Notes under the pieces: model-generated | The model's database searches: none | Told to the model about the DNA's origin: nothing | Seen by the model: the letters and a program-made list of their open reading frames with translations, nothing else | Assembly: GCF_026013365.1 (NCBI RefSeq) | Contig: NZ_JAPDOE010000006.1 | Location: 186,001-250,000 of the forward strand | Length of the DNA stretch: 64,000 nt | Source: Paenibacillus sp. LS1 | Lineage (GTDB): Bacteria > Bacillota > Bacilli > Paenibacillales > Paenibacillaceae | Direction: 5' to 3' | Translations under genes and position numbers: made by a program | Shown here: in pieces, positions 1 to 7,743 of the stretch | Layout of the letters: each line of letters begins with the position of its first letter | How positions within the stretch are numbered: the stretch's first letter is position 1

Positions 1-1272
1 ATATATATTACAGGTAATCTCTATGTGGAGGATATGTTCTGGGGGGATTATAACCATGGAGAATTGACAGTGAGAGGGAATGTAGAAGGTGGATTGCTGG
101 TAAGTACCGAGCAATATATGATTCAGGTTCAAGGACAGCGTAATGTGAAGCGTCAGCTTGAAGAATGGGAGGATCTCGGACCATGGCGGGGCTTTGACAT
201 GTTGGCGTTATTGGTTCCTGAATGTGTGATTGATGAAGATACAGAGCCGTTTCCTTGGCGAGAGGAAATGTTAAAGAGGCTGCAGCAAGGACGACCTGTA
301 ATCAACCGAAAGTACATTCACGCTGATGAATCAGAGCCAGATGTGCCGGATTGGTTCGAAGATCATCGTATTACCGCTGAGAACATAGAGCGTCTTACTC
401 ATCCATCTTTGTTGCCTGTAAGAGAGGAGGATGAGTTACTCAACAGCTATGAATTTTGGTTGAATGAGCAATTTTGCCGAGTATCGGTCTATGGAGATGA
501 GCATAAGGAGGGGTATTTCCGCAGTCTTTATTTTCAGGATGACCATAACTGTGCATTGTTGCTTAAGATGGAGCCATCAAATCAAGGTTCCAACTCTCCT
601 GATAAACATATCCTACAACCGGGTAAACCTGTCTGGATGATCTCAGGTGCATATCGTTATCTGCACAATGAGAATTCGGAATGGAACGTATTTTCGGAGA
701 ACTCACCTGCTGATATTCAGCAGTTAAGCGAGCAAGGATGGAGCACCTTGTTGCAGTCTGTATCGAATTATCAGTATGCCCGTTCCTTAATTTCGCATCA
801 ACTGATCCGTGATTTATTAGCTTTGCCGATCGTGGAGCCATATGACGATTATTATGATGACGACCGGCATGGGCTGTGGATTGGAGACTTGTATTATGCA
901 TTTCGACAAGCAGGTCAGCTGAGTGATGGTGTTCCCCAGCCAGCTATGCTACGTATTGGAAGAGAGTATAAGGATACTCAAGGGGAGACGCAGGTGGAGA
1001 AATACTATTATACCCTGCACCAACATGAGGACGGCACGGAAAGTGTGTTGATCGAATACTCGGCTCAGAAGGACGAGGATGAGGAAGAAGAACCGGTGTT
1101 GCTTGAACTTCATTATATAGGCGGCTCTCAATTACTACATGCCGTTCAATTGCTCGAACGTGGACGCCAAGTGCTCATTCAAGCAAATGAGGATTTACTG
1201 AATGGGGAGCTGCCGTACGCTGCTGAATCATTTGCGAAGCGATTCTGGAAATCAAAAGGATACCTGAAATGA
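1..1272 (+). CDS. Hypothetical protein, 5' end outside window
   Basis: The reading frame is open from base 1, so the start lies upstream and only the C-terminal ~423 residues are seen; an internal GTG at 25 is not a convincing start. The first ~40 residues alternate small hydrophobics with repeated GN turns (GNLYV, RGNVEGG), resembling a short right-handed beta-helix or bactofilin-like fold. The rest is acidic, rich in Trp and Tyr, with no recognised motif, signal peptide or membrane segment. A hairpin terminator follows directly. I do not recognise the family and assign no function. Confidence 0.7.
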   Translation: MYITGNLYVEDMFWGDYNHGELTVRGNVEGGLLVSTEQYMIQVQGQRNVKRQLEEWEDLGPWRGFDMLALLVPECVIDEDTEPFPWREEMLKRLQQGRPVINRKYIHADESEPDVPDWFEDHRITAENIERLTHPSLLPVREEDELLNSYEFWLNEQFCRVSVYGDEHKEGYFRSLYFQDDHNCALLLKMEPSNQGSNSPDKHILQPGKPVWMISGAYRYLHNENSEWNVFSENSPADIQQLSEQGWSTLLQSVSNYQYARSLISHQLIRDLLALPIVEPYDDYYDDDRHGLWIGDLYYAFRQAGQLSDGVPQPAMLRIGREYKDTQGETQVEKYYYTLHQHEDGTESVLIEYSAQKDEDEEEEPVLLELHYIGGSQLLHAVQLLERGRQVLIQANEDLLNGELPYAAESFAKRFWKSKGYLK

Positions 1273-1274
1273 AT

Positions 1275-1314
1275 AAAACAACCTTCACCTCTAGTTCTGA
1301 GGGAAGGTTGTTTT
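1275..1314. terminator. Bidirectional rho-independent terminator
   Basis: A perfect 12-bp stem (AAAACAACCTTC against GAAGGTTGTTTT) around a 16-nt loop lies between two convergent genes. T runs occur on both strands, so it can end transcription from either side. Confidence 0.85.
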
Positions 1315-1324
1315 GTCGTTGTAT

Positions 1325-3037
1325 TTACCCAAACTGTGCTTGATGCAGACGGCTGTACGAGCCTTTACGCGCGAGCAGTTCTTCATGGCTACCTTGTTCA
1401 GCGACGCTACCGTTCTCTACGACCACGATACGATCGGCGTGTCTGATGGTCGCCAGTCGATGGGCAATCACTAATGTCGTACGTCCCTGAGCTAGTTCAG
1501 ATAAGGCCAGCTGGATGGCTGCTTCCGTCTCGGTATCGAGTGCGGAGGTGGCTTCATCCAGAATGAGAATAGGTGGATTTTTCAGGATCATTCTGGCGAT
1601 GGACAACCGTTGCTTTTGTCCGCCGGACAATTTTACGCCACGTTCACCAATCATGGTGTCCAGTCCGTCTGGTTGGGACTGTACCAGCTCTTCCAGTTGG
1701 GCTCGGCGAATGGCTTGCCAGATTTCTTCATCCGAAGCATTTAGCTTGCCGTATGCAATATTCTCACGAATCGTTCCGTCAAACAGGAAAATATCCTGCT
1801 GCACAATCCCGATATGGGAGCGCAGTGATTCCAGGGTCATGTCCTTCACCGGAATGCCATCGATGGAGATATGTCCTGCATCCACATCGTAGAAACGTGG
1901 GATCAGACTGCATAACGTCGTTTTACCCCCGCCCGATGGTCCAACCAGAGCCACCGTCTGGCCGGCCTGAACATCCAGATTGACCTGAGACAGCGTAGGT
2001 TTGTGTTCTCCATAAGAAAAGGTAACGTTATGGAAGGCGATATCGCCTTTCACATCCGGAATCGGTTTTGCCTGTGGTGTATCTTCTACATCAGGTACAG
2101 CCTCAAGCAACTCTAGGTAACGTCTGAATCCAGCGATGCCTTTGGGATACGTCTCGATGACAGAGTTAATCTTCTCGATCGGTCCGAGGAATACATTGGA
2201 TAACATCACAAAAGCGATGAACTCCCCATAAGTCATACTTCCTTGAATAACAAACCAGGTTCCGCACACCAATACAAACAGCGATACGAATTTCATCAGG
2301 ATAAAACTGAGTGAAGAGTTCCAGGCCATGATGCGGTAGGTGATTAGTTTGGTGAGTCTGAAACGTTCGTTGTTCTCAACGAAACGTCCTACTTCATGCT
2401 TTTCATTGGCAAAAGCTTGTACCACACGGATGCCGCTCACATTGTTCTCGACCCGTGCGTTATAATCGGCGATATCCGCAAACATGCGCTTGAACGCCTT
2501 GGACATTTTGCGACTGAAATACAGCGACAGGTAGATCATCAGCGGCACAATGATGAACGTCATCACAGCGAGTTGCCAGTTGATCCCCAGCATGATACCG
2601 AAAGCTCCGGCGAGTGTCATGAGGGCAATGAACAGGTCTTCGGGTCCGTGATGCGCAATCTCACCAATATCCATCAGGTCGTTGGTCATGCGGGAGACCA
2701 GGTGCCCGGTCTTATTGTTATCGAAGAAACGGAAGGACTGCTTCTGTACACGCGTGAACAGTTCTCTCCGCATATCGGATTCGATGTTAATGCCGAGCTT
2801 GTGCCCCCAATAGGTGACTGCATAATGGAAAAAGGAACTGAGCAGGTAGATGCCGAGCAATCCGGCACACGCCGCTAAGATCATGGACCAATTGCCAGCC
2901 GGAAGCAATTGATCGACCACCCGGTTCACGGCGAGTGGAAAGGCCAGCTCCAGCAGAGCGGCGGCGATCGCACAGGAAAAGTCCAAGATAAAGAGCCTTT
3001 TGTAAGGACGATAATAAGACATAAAACGGCGAAGCAT
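1325..3037 (-). CDS. ABC exporter, fused permease and ATPase
   Basis: A 570-residue half-transporter of the MsbA/LmrA type that should act as a dimer in the membrane. Residues ~1-300 form the six-helix exporter domain; the C-terminal ATPase has Walker A (GPSGGGKTT, ~364), signature (LSGGQKQR, ~469), Walker B (ILILDEATSALD, ~488) and the H-loop in AHRLATIRHADR. The start is the ATG at 3037, preceded by GAGGAGGA; an open frame runs 58 codons further upstream but only by reading through the mobile element at 3083-3246. It lies downstream of a siderophore-binding lipoprotein on the same strand, so siderophore export is possible, but the substrate cannot be read from sequence. Confidence 0.9.
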   Translation of the reverse strand: MLRRFMSYYRPYKRLFILDFSCAIAAALLELAFPLAVNRVVDQLLPAGNWSMILAACAGLLGIYLLSSFFHYAVTYWGHKLGINIESDMRRELFTRVQKQSFRFFDNNKTGHLVSRMTNDLMDIGEIAHHGPEDLFIALMTLAGAFGIMLGINWQLAVMTFIIVPLMIYLSLYFSRKMSKAFKRMFADIADYNARVENNVSGIRVVQAFANEKHEVGRFVENNERFRLTKLITYRIMAWNSSLSFILMKFVSLFVLVCGTWFVIQGSMTYGEFIAFVMLSNVFLGPIEKINSVIETYPKGIAGFRRYLELLEAVPDVEDTPQAKPIPDVKGDIAFHNVTFSYGEHKPTLSQVNLDVQAGQTVALVGPSGGGKTTLCSLIPRFYDVDAGHISIDGIPVKDMTLESLRSHIGIVQQDIFLFDGTIRENIAYGKLNASDEEIWQAIRRAQLEELVQSQPDGLDTMIGERGVKLSGGQKQRLSIARMILKNPPILILDEATSALDTETEAAIQLALSELAQGRTTLVIAHRLATIRHADRIVVVENGSVAEQGSHEELLARKGSYSRLHQAQFG

Positions 3038-3082
3038 ATGTAAGTCCTCCTCGATATGACACAAATGCCCGATCAGGCGCAT

Positions 3083-3246
3083 TAGGGCGTGTCTCAAAAC
3101 TCGCTGAAGTGCATCTTTTACCGCCTTTTCGCCCCCTGCTGCGTCACTTTCCCTTGACGTGCCCCGGCACGCCTGCGGAAAACTTTCTTGCTTGGAACGA
3201 AAATTCGGCAAAATCTGCTTCCTTCGGAGTTTTCAGACGCGCCCTA
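3083..3246. mobile_element. MITE-like element with terminal inverted repeats
   Basis: A 164-bp non-coding element. The left end TAGGGCGTGTCTCAAAACTC is matched by the reverse complement of the right end, TAGGGCGCGTCTGAAAACTC (18 of 20), and similarity continues inward. The outermost TA on each side may be the target duplication expected of IS630/Tc1-type elements (inference). It carries no transposase. It sits between the binding-protein gene and the exporter gene, where it adds a spurious in-frame extension to the latter. Confidence 0.65.
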
Positions 3247-3277
3247 GCCTGTCCGGACACCTGTATTCTTGCTTGTG

Positions 3278-4306
3278 TTATTTGCGGTTTTGCTCGGCAC
3301 GTTCTACGATCATATCGGCGAATTCTTCAGCCTGACCTTGAATCGCAATCGGGTCAAAGTACCAGTAACGGTCTTCCAACAATTCGTACACCTGATTGTT
3401 TTTCACAGCCGGGAGGGATTGCCAGATAGAGTCGCCTTGATAATTTTTATTGTTCTCCCCAACGGTTAAGAAGATATGATCCCCTGCATAATCACCAACG
3501 ACTTCACGCGAAATCTCTTTCCATTGGGTATCACCCATCAGTTCTTTTTTTGTGATTTCGAGTGGGGCAAGTTGCAAAGCACTGTAGACCGCTTGTCCTC
3601 CTCGACCAAAGTTGTCTCCATATCCATAATAACTCTTGTCGGATACTTCAAGGATGGAGAAGGTTTCCTCCGGTTTGATGACGGTTTTCACCTTAGCGCG
3701 AGCGGCTTCAATCCGTTCATCATATGTTTTTAGCCAAGCTTCGGCTGCTTCGGATTTGTTCATCAGCTCTCCGAATCCCCGAATTTCGTCATGTACATTG
3801 GTGAATGTACCATAAGGGATGACCACGGTAGGTGCGATTTTTTGATAACTCTCAATTTCGCTGGCCTGGTCAGAATAGGTAATGATCAGATCCGGGTTCA
3901 AGGCTATGACCTTCTCCATGGATACCGCCGCCCGATCACCGATACTCTCTATTTCGGTCACCTGATCCGCATAGAACGGGTTTTCCAAAAAATATTGAAC
4001 AGCACCAACGGGTTTCACACCCAGTGCAAGCAGATCACTTACGTACATATCTGTGACGATCCGTTTCGGTTCAACCGGAATTTCAACATCCCCACTTAAT
4101 GACTTGTAGATTCGTGTAGCATCCGAATTGTCTGAACCGGACGACGTGTCTGTGTTCGTTTCGGAAGAGCCGGCTGTGGTTTCTGTTCCCGTCGCCGATG
4201 TCTGTTCCGTGGCCGTCGAGCCTGTACCGCTGCTACATGCCGCCAGAATCATAATGATGGCGAGCATAAGAAGCAAGCCGGAAAAGCGTTTTTTTGCAGC
4301 AAACAT
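3278..4306 (-). CDS. Iron-siderophore ABC transporter binding lipoprotein
   Basis: A 342-residue FecB/FeuA/FhuD-like lipoprotein. A signal peptide ends in the lipobox LAAC (C24), followed by a Ser/Thr/Gly-rich tether and two lobes typical of cluster III binding proteins (EPKRIVTDMYVSDLLALGVK, then ALNPDLIITYSDQ). It would deliver a ferric siderophore to a FecCD-type permease that is not encoded here. The ATG at 4306 is chosen because GGGGGAA lies seven bases upstream. A strong Fur-box match precedes it, so iron repression is likely. The AraC regulator upstream has a domain of the same fold and is the likely activator. Confidence 0.9.
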   Translation of the reverse strand: MFAAKKRFSGLLLMLAIIMILAACSSGTGSTATEQTSATGTETTAGSSETNTDTSSGSDNSDATRIYKSLSGDVEIPVEPKRIVTDMYVSDLLALGVKPVGAVQYFLENPFYADQVTEIESIGDRAAVSMEKVIALNPDLIITYSDQASEIESYQKIAPTVVIPYGTFTNVHDEIRGFGELMNKSEAAEAWLKTYDERIEAARAKVKTVIKPEETFSILEVSDKSYYGYGDNFGRGGQAVYSALQLAPLEITKKELMGDTQWKEISREVVGDYAGDHIFLTVGENNKNYQGDSIWQSLPAVKNNQVYELLEDRYWYFDPIAIQGQAEEFADMIVERAEQNRK

Positions 4307-4331
4307 ATCATTGTTCCCCCTGTATATAATC

Positions 4332-4350
4332 AATAATGATTATTATTCTC
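4332..4350 (-). promoter_or_regulatory. Candidate Fur box
   Basis: Read on the minus strand, this 19-mer matches the classic Fur consensus GATAATGATAATCATTATC at 16 of 19 positions (my count). It lies 26 bp upstream of the lipoprotein start codon, in the place expected for an iron-repressed promoter. Confidence 0.75.
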
Positions 4351-4401
4351 ATTAATAACATAGAGGAAGATGTGATATTTGTACATGGACAACTATGATC
4401 A

Positions 4402-6063
4402 CTACTGCATGGACAAATATGATGTCAGGTGACGCATGATATGCTGCAACTGCTCCATGATGGACAGGGGATCGAATCCATAGAACATATCGGCATCAAT
4501 CTCGTATACGCGGCCTTCACGAACCGTGGAGAGAGTACCCCAGGATTCCTGATTCAGCAGGTTATCCAGCATTTCTCGCTCGGCTGCCTCCATAGGATAA
4601 GCGATGAACATGTGATCTGCTGCATACAAGTGAATTTCGGACAACGGAACATGAACGTACCCCGTGAGTAATTGTCCATCCTGCTCCATCCGTGACGGTG
4701 GGGTGAAGCCCAGCGATTGATACAGCACATGAGAAGCTCTGCCCCAGCCATGACCATAGATATAAGCGCCGTCCTCTCCAATCATAAACATGCAAATAGC
4801 GGACCCTCGTGTCCCTTCCATCCATTGATCCAATGTATGATTCGCCTCTTGCTCAAGTTGATGATATTGATTTAACAACGTCTGTGCATTGGACTCAAGC
4901 CCTGTGATTCGGCCCAAATGAAGAAGCTGCTCCTGCCAATCGAGTTCCTCAAAAGGCATCAGAATGGTCGGTGCGATCAGACGTAGTTCATCGGAAGCGG
5001 GATGCGGTGCATAGCCGACAATGACATCGGGCTGAGCGTTTGCAATCAGATCCGTATGTTTAACTAGGTTATATTCGGAATGTTGCTCAAATGGTTCATG
5101 ACCATCCTGACCATGTTCACCCCGTTTCTCTTCCATCCAGCTGGCTACGGCGCCCATGTGGGGAGTGTGGCCCAATGCCAGAAGCGAGGCCGTATAATTG
5201 TAAGTCAAAGATACAATCTTCTTTGGCATTTTTCGGTAGTGTGTTGGTGCTGATCCAACCATCTGTTTGAATTTGCGACTCAGATAGAAGGTGTCCCTGT
5301 AGCCTGTCAGTTGTGCAATTTCCTGTAGGGTAGGGTTCGCGAACAACAGATGTTCTTGAGCCATCCTGATTCTGAGACGGGTCACATATTCAACAAACGT
5401 AAGACCTGTATGCTTCTTGAACTCCCGTGAAAAATGCTCAGGACTCACATTTGCATCCCGTGCCAATTGTTCGCGGGTCAGCGGATGGGTATACATCTGA
5501 TGGATATGTCTAAGCACGGCATCAAGCCAGGAGTGATCTTCATGAGCAGAATGAGCCACATGATCCCGCAAAATATCCAGTAACTCATAGAAGAGCATAT
5601 GTGGCCTGAATGGACTGGAATCACGGCCTGCCGTACTGGCTTGAACTAATTCTACTGCCCTATCGGTGAGAGTACGACTCGCAATGGGAGCTGGTATCCC
5701 GAACGGCCAGAACAGCTGTTCATTTTCAGTGGAATCAAAAGCAATAGCAATGCCCTGTATTGGTGATAGTGAGCCTCGCTTGTTCTCGTGCTGAAGCAGG
5801 CTTCCGGCTTGCCGAACCACTGCGGAGCCCGCATTTAATGTCAGTTTACCCTCTGCACTGATCAGTCTGGCCTGGCCAGCAGTAATGACGTATAGTACAT
5901 GAAGTGTGCTCCACATCTCATCTGTGCGGGAGAACGCCTCACGGTCATGAAGTTGCACCAGATGGCGCAGCTTGAACAGGGCATTGGGGATGGACTGAAT
6001 TTTCTGCGAGGAAACGGCGCGTGACAGCGATTTTTTATGATAAATGGGCTTGGATATATTCAT
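4402..6063 (-). CDS. Btr-like AraC regulator with binding-protein domain
   Basis: A 553-residue protein with three parts: an N-terminal cupin-like region (~1-150), a double AraC helix-turn-helix (~180-280, including the EIAQLTGYRDTFYLSRKFKQ stretch) and a C-terminal periplasmic-binding-protein fold without signal peptide (~285-553). This architecture is that of Bacillus subtilis Btr, which senses ferric bacillibactin in the cytoplasm and activates uptake genes. Here the likely target is the binding-lipoprotein gene directly downstream. AGGAGA lies ten bases before the ATG. The ligand is inferred by family only. Confidence 0.88.
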   Translation of the reverse strand: MNISKPIYHKKSLSRAVSSQKIQSIPNALFKLRHLVQLHDREAFSRTDEMWSTLHVLYVITAGQARLISAEGKLTLNAGSAVVRQAGSLLQHENKRGSLSPIQGIAIAFDSTENEQLFWPFGIPAPIASRTLTDRAVELVQASTAGRDSSPFRPHMLFYELLDILRDHVAHSAHEDHSWLDAVLRHIHQMYTHPLTREQLARDANVSPEHFSREFKKHTGLTFVEYVTRLRIRMAQEHLLFANPTLQEIAQLTGYRDTFYLSRKFKQMVGSAPTHYRKMPKKIVSLTYNYTASLLALGHTPHMGAVASWMEEKRGEHGQDGHEPFEQHSEYNLVKHTDLIANAQPDVIVGYAPHPASDELRLIAPTILMPFEELDWQEQLLHLGRITGLESNAQTLLNQYHQLEQEANHTLDQWMEGTRGSAICMFMIGEDGAYIYGHGWGRASHVLYQSLGFTPPSRMEQDGQLLTGYVHVPLSEIHLYAADHMFIAYPMEAAEREMLDNLLNQESWGTLSTVREGRVYEIDADMFYGFDPLSIMEQLQHIMRHLTSYLSMQ

Positions 6064-6270
6064 TGGATAACTGTCTCCTTACATAAGTCAGCAGGGGCAT
6101 CTTTCGTCTCATGCCCTTGGTGTACTGGCGTAATTCTCAAATCTCGATTATTATGCAGTATATACTATAAACGAAGTAACGTGGATGGACAGATTGAACA
6201 AATCAACTTTTTCTGTGAAAAATAGATAAAGTGGTTGAAATCGCTATCAACACCGACTATAATGAAAATG

Positions 6271-6284
6271 TCGAAACGTTTCAA
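6271..6284. promoter_or_regulatory. LacI-family operator, distal copy
   Basis: TCGAAACGTTTCAA, core palindrome GAAACGTTTC. It lies within the 529-bp spacer before the LacI gene, 174 bp centre to centre from the second copy, a distance compatible with DNA looping. The rest of 6064-6592 is AT-rich and shows no convincing gene. Confidence 0.7.
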
Positions 6285-6444
6285 TCTGGCGTTTAATGCC
6301 AGTTTCATTGTGTTAGACACGAACTGTTTATAGAGTGCAAGATTGAAAGACGTGTCATAACCATCAATTATGTATGGACTGGAACGGGATGCATTCAACC
6401 CTGTTGCCATAAGGATGGAAACAAGGATTTTTTTTGAGAACAAC

Positions 6445-6458
6445 TCGAAACGTTTCGA
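6445..6458. promoter_or_regulatory. LacI-family operator, promoter copy
   Basis: A perfect palindrome, TCGAAACGTTTCGA, directly abutting the putative -35 box of the LacI gene. This suggests autorepression. Confidence 0.8.
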
Positions 6459-6487
6459 TTGATATCCATCGCATTGATATGTACAAA
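6459..6487 (+). promoter_or_regulatory. Putative promoter of the LacI gene
   Basis: TTGATA (5 of 6 to the -35 consensus), a 17-bp spacer and TACAAA (4 of 6 to the -10 consensus). It lies immediately downstream of the operator and ~105 bp before the start codon. Confidence 0.45.
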
Positions 6488-6592
6488 GATCAATAAACGA
6501 TAATACAGGATTTAGTGGTTGTTCTAACCATGTATCGTATAAAATGTAGATAACCTTAGAATTTGTTTTAGTTTAGAAGGAGCGAACGTGGA

Positions 6593-7582
6593 ATGGCAAC
6601 GATTAAGGATGTGGCAAAGCTGGCAGGTGTAGCACTCTCGACTGCTTCCTATGCGCTGAGCGGGGATAGCAAGGTTAGTGCCAAGACCAAGGCTAAAGTG
6701 CTTGAGGCAGCACGAGAATTGAATTACCGCAAGAACGGCTTTGCCATGGACCTGAAGCGGAGCCGGACGAACACGATCGCTTTGATCCTGACAGATCTGT
6801 CGGGCCCGTATTACTCTGAGTTGATCCGCAGTGTACAGGATGTAGCCCTTGCGAACGGGTATGACCTGATTGCGTGCAGCTCCATGGGTGGACGGGATTC
6901 AACGGCAGTGCGATTTTTGCGTGAAAAAAGAGTAGACGGAGCCATCGTCCTGGCACATAACATCCAAGATGATATTCTGGTGGAATCTGCTGGTCATCGC
7001 TTTCCGATCATCGTGATGGATCGTCAGCTATCGAGTGACCATCTGGTCAACGTGCTGGTGGATGGAGAGCAAGGTGGTTACCTTGCTACCAGTCACCTGA
7101 TTCAGGCAGGGCATCAGAAGATTGCTTATATCAGCGGTCCAGCCAACTCGTATGACAATGCGCTCCGATACCAAGGGTATCTGCGAGCGATGCGAGAAGC
7201 TGGACTTGAAGAAAAGTCCAAATGGCGTTTGAACGGTAACTTTGTACGTGAGGGCGGATACAGTGCAACCAAGATGATGATCATGCAGGGTGAGCTTCCC
7301 TCGGCGGTATTTTACGGTAACGATGAGATGGCGATTGGCGGCCTGAAGGCTTTGGAAGAGCGTGGCATATCGGTGCCGAATGACATTTCCGTAATCGGAT
7401 TTGACGATATACAGTTGTCCGAATATGTTCGTCCACCGCTGACAACGATACGCCAGCCGAAGCATGAAGCCGGGTCGCTCGCAGGACATCTGTTATTCCA
7501 GATGCTTAATGGCGAAGCGGTAGATCCATCGTATACGTTAACGATTAATATGATCGAGCGCAGCTCTGTACGTTCGGTCTAG
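6593..7582 (+). CDS. LacI-family transcriptional regulator
   Basis: A 329-residue repressor: N-terminal helix-turn-helix (ATIKDVAKLAGVALSTASYA), hinge helix near residues 48-56, then a sugar-binding core of two Rossmann lobes (for example ISVIGFDDIQLSEYVRPPLT). AAGGAG precedes the ATG. Three copies of a GAAACGTTTC palindrome flank it: two upstream and one in front of the GH94 gene downstream. The simplest reading is a local repressor controlling itself and that gene, released by a sugar or phosphorylated sugar from the substrate (inference). Confidence 0.92.
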   Translation: MATIKDVAKLAGVALSTASYALSGDSKVSAKTKAKVLEAARELNYRKNGFAMDLKRSRTNTIALILTDLSGPYYSELIRSVQDVALANGYDLIACSSMGGRDSTAVRFLREKRVDGAIVLAHNIQDDILVESAGHRFPIIVMDRQLSSDHLVNVLVDGEQGGYLATSHLIQAGHQKIAYISGPANSYDNALRYQGYLRAMREAGLEEKSKWRLNGNFVREGGYSATKMMIMQGELPSAVFYGNDEMAIGGLKALEERGISVPNDISVIGFDDIQLSEYVRPPLTTIRQPKHEAGSLAGHLLFQMLNGEAVDPSYTLTINMIERSSVRSV

Positions 7583-7700
7583 ACCGAGTCTGAACAACAA
7601 AGACTGCCTGCATGCTGAAGTAAAAGTTCAATGATGGGGTTATCGTCCGGACGGGCTGTAAAAGGCCGGTTTGAAGAGGCCCCTATTCTTTTTCAGATTT

Positions 7701-7716
7701 ATCGAAACGTTTCGAT
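7701..7716. promoter_or_regulatory. LacI-family operator before the GH94 gene
   Basis: ATCGAAACGTTTCGAT, a perfect 16-bp palindrome with the same core as the two copies upstream of the regulator. It ends 14 bp before the AGGAG of the GH94 gene. I saw no good promoter directly overlapping it, so it may act as a roadblock in the leader. Confidence 0.8.
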
Positions 7717-7743
7717 AATATACTAATTCAAGGAGTGAACCTT

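Noticed and set aside
3038..3211. N-terminal 58-codon extension of the ABC exporter
   Set aside because: It arises by reading through the MITE-like element; the ATG at 3037 has an excellent ribosome site.
6165..6443. A 92-codon minus-strand frame in the spacer before the LacI gene
   Set aside because: It covers the regulatory palindrome at 6271, has no ribosome site, and resembles nothing known.
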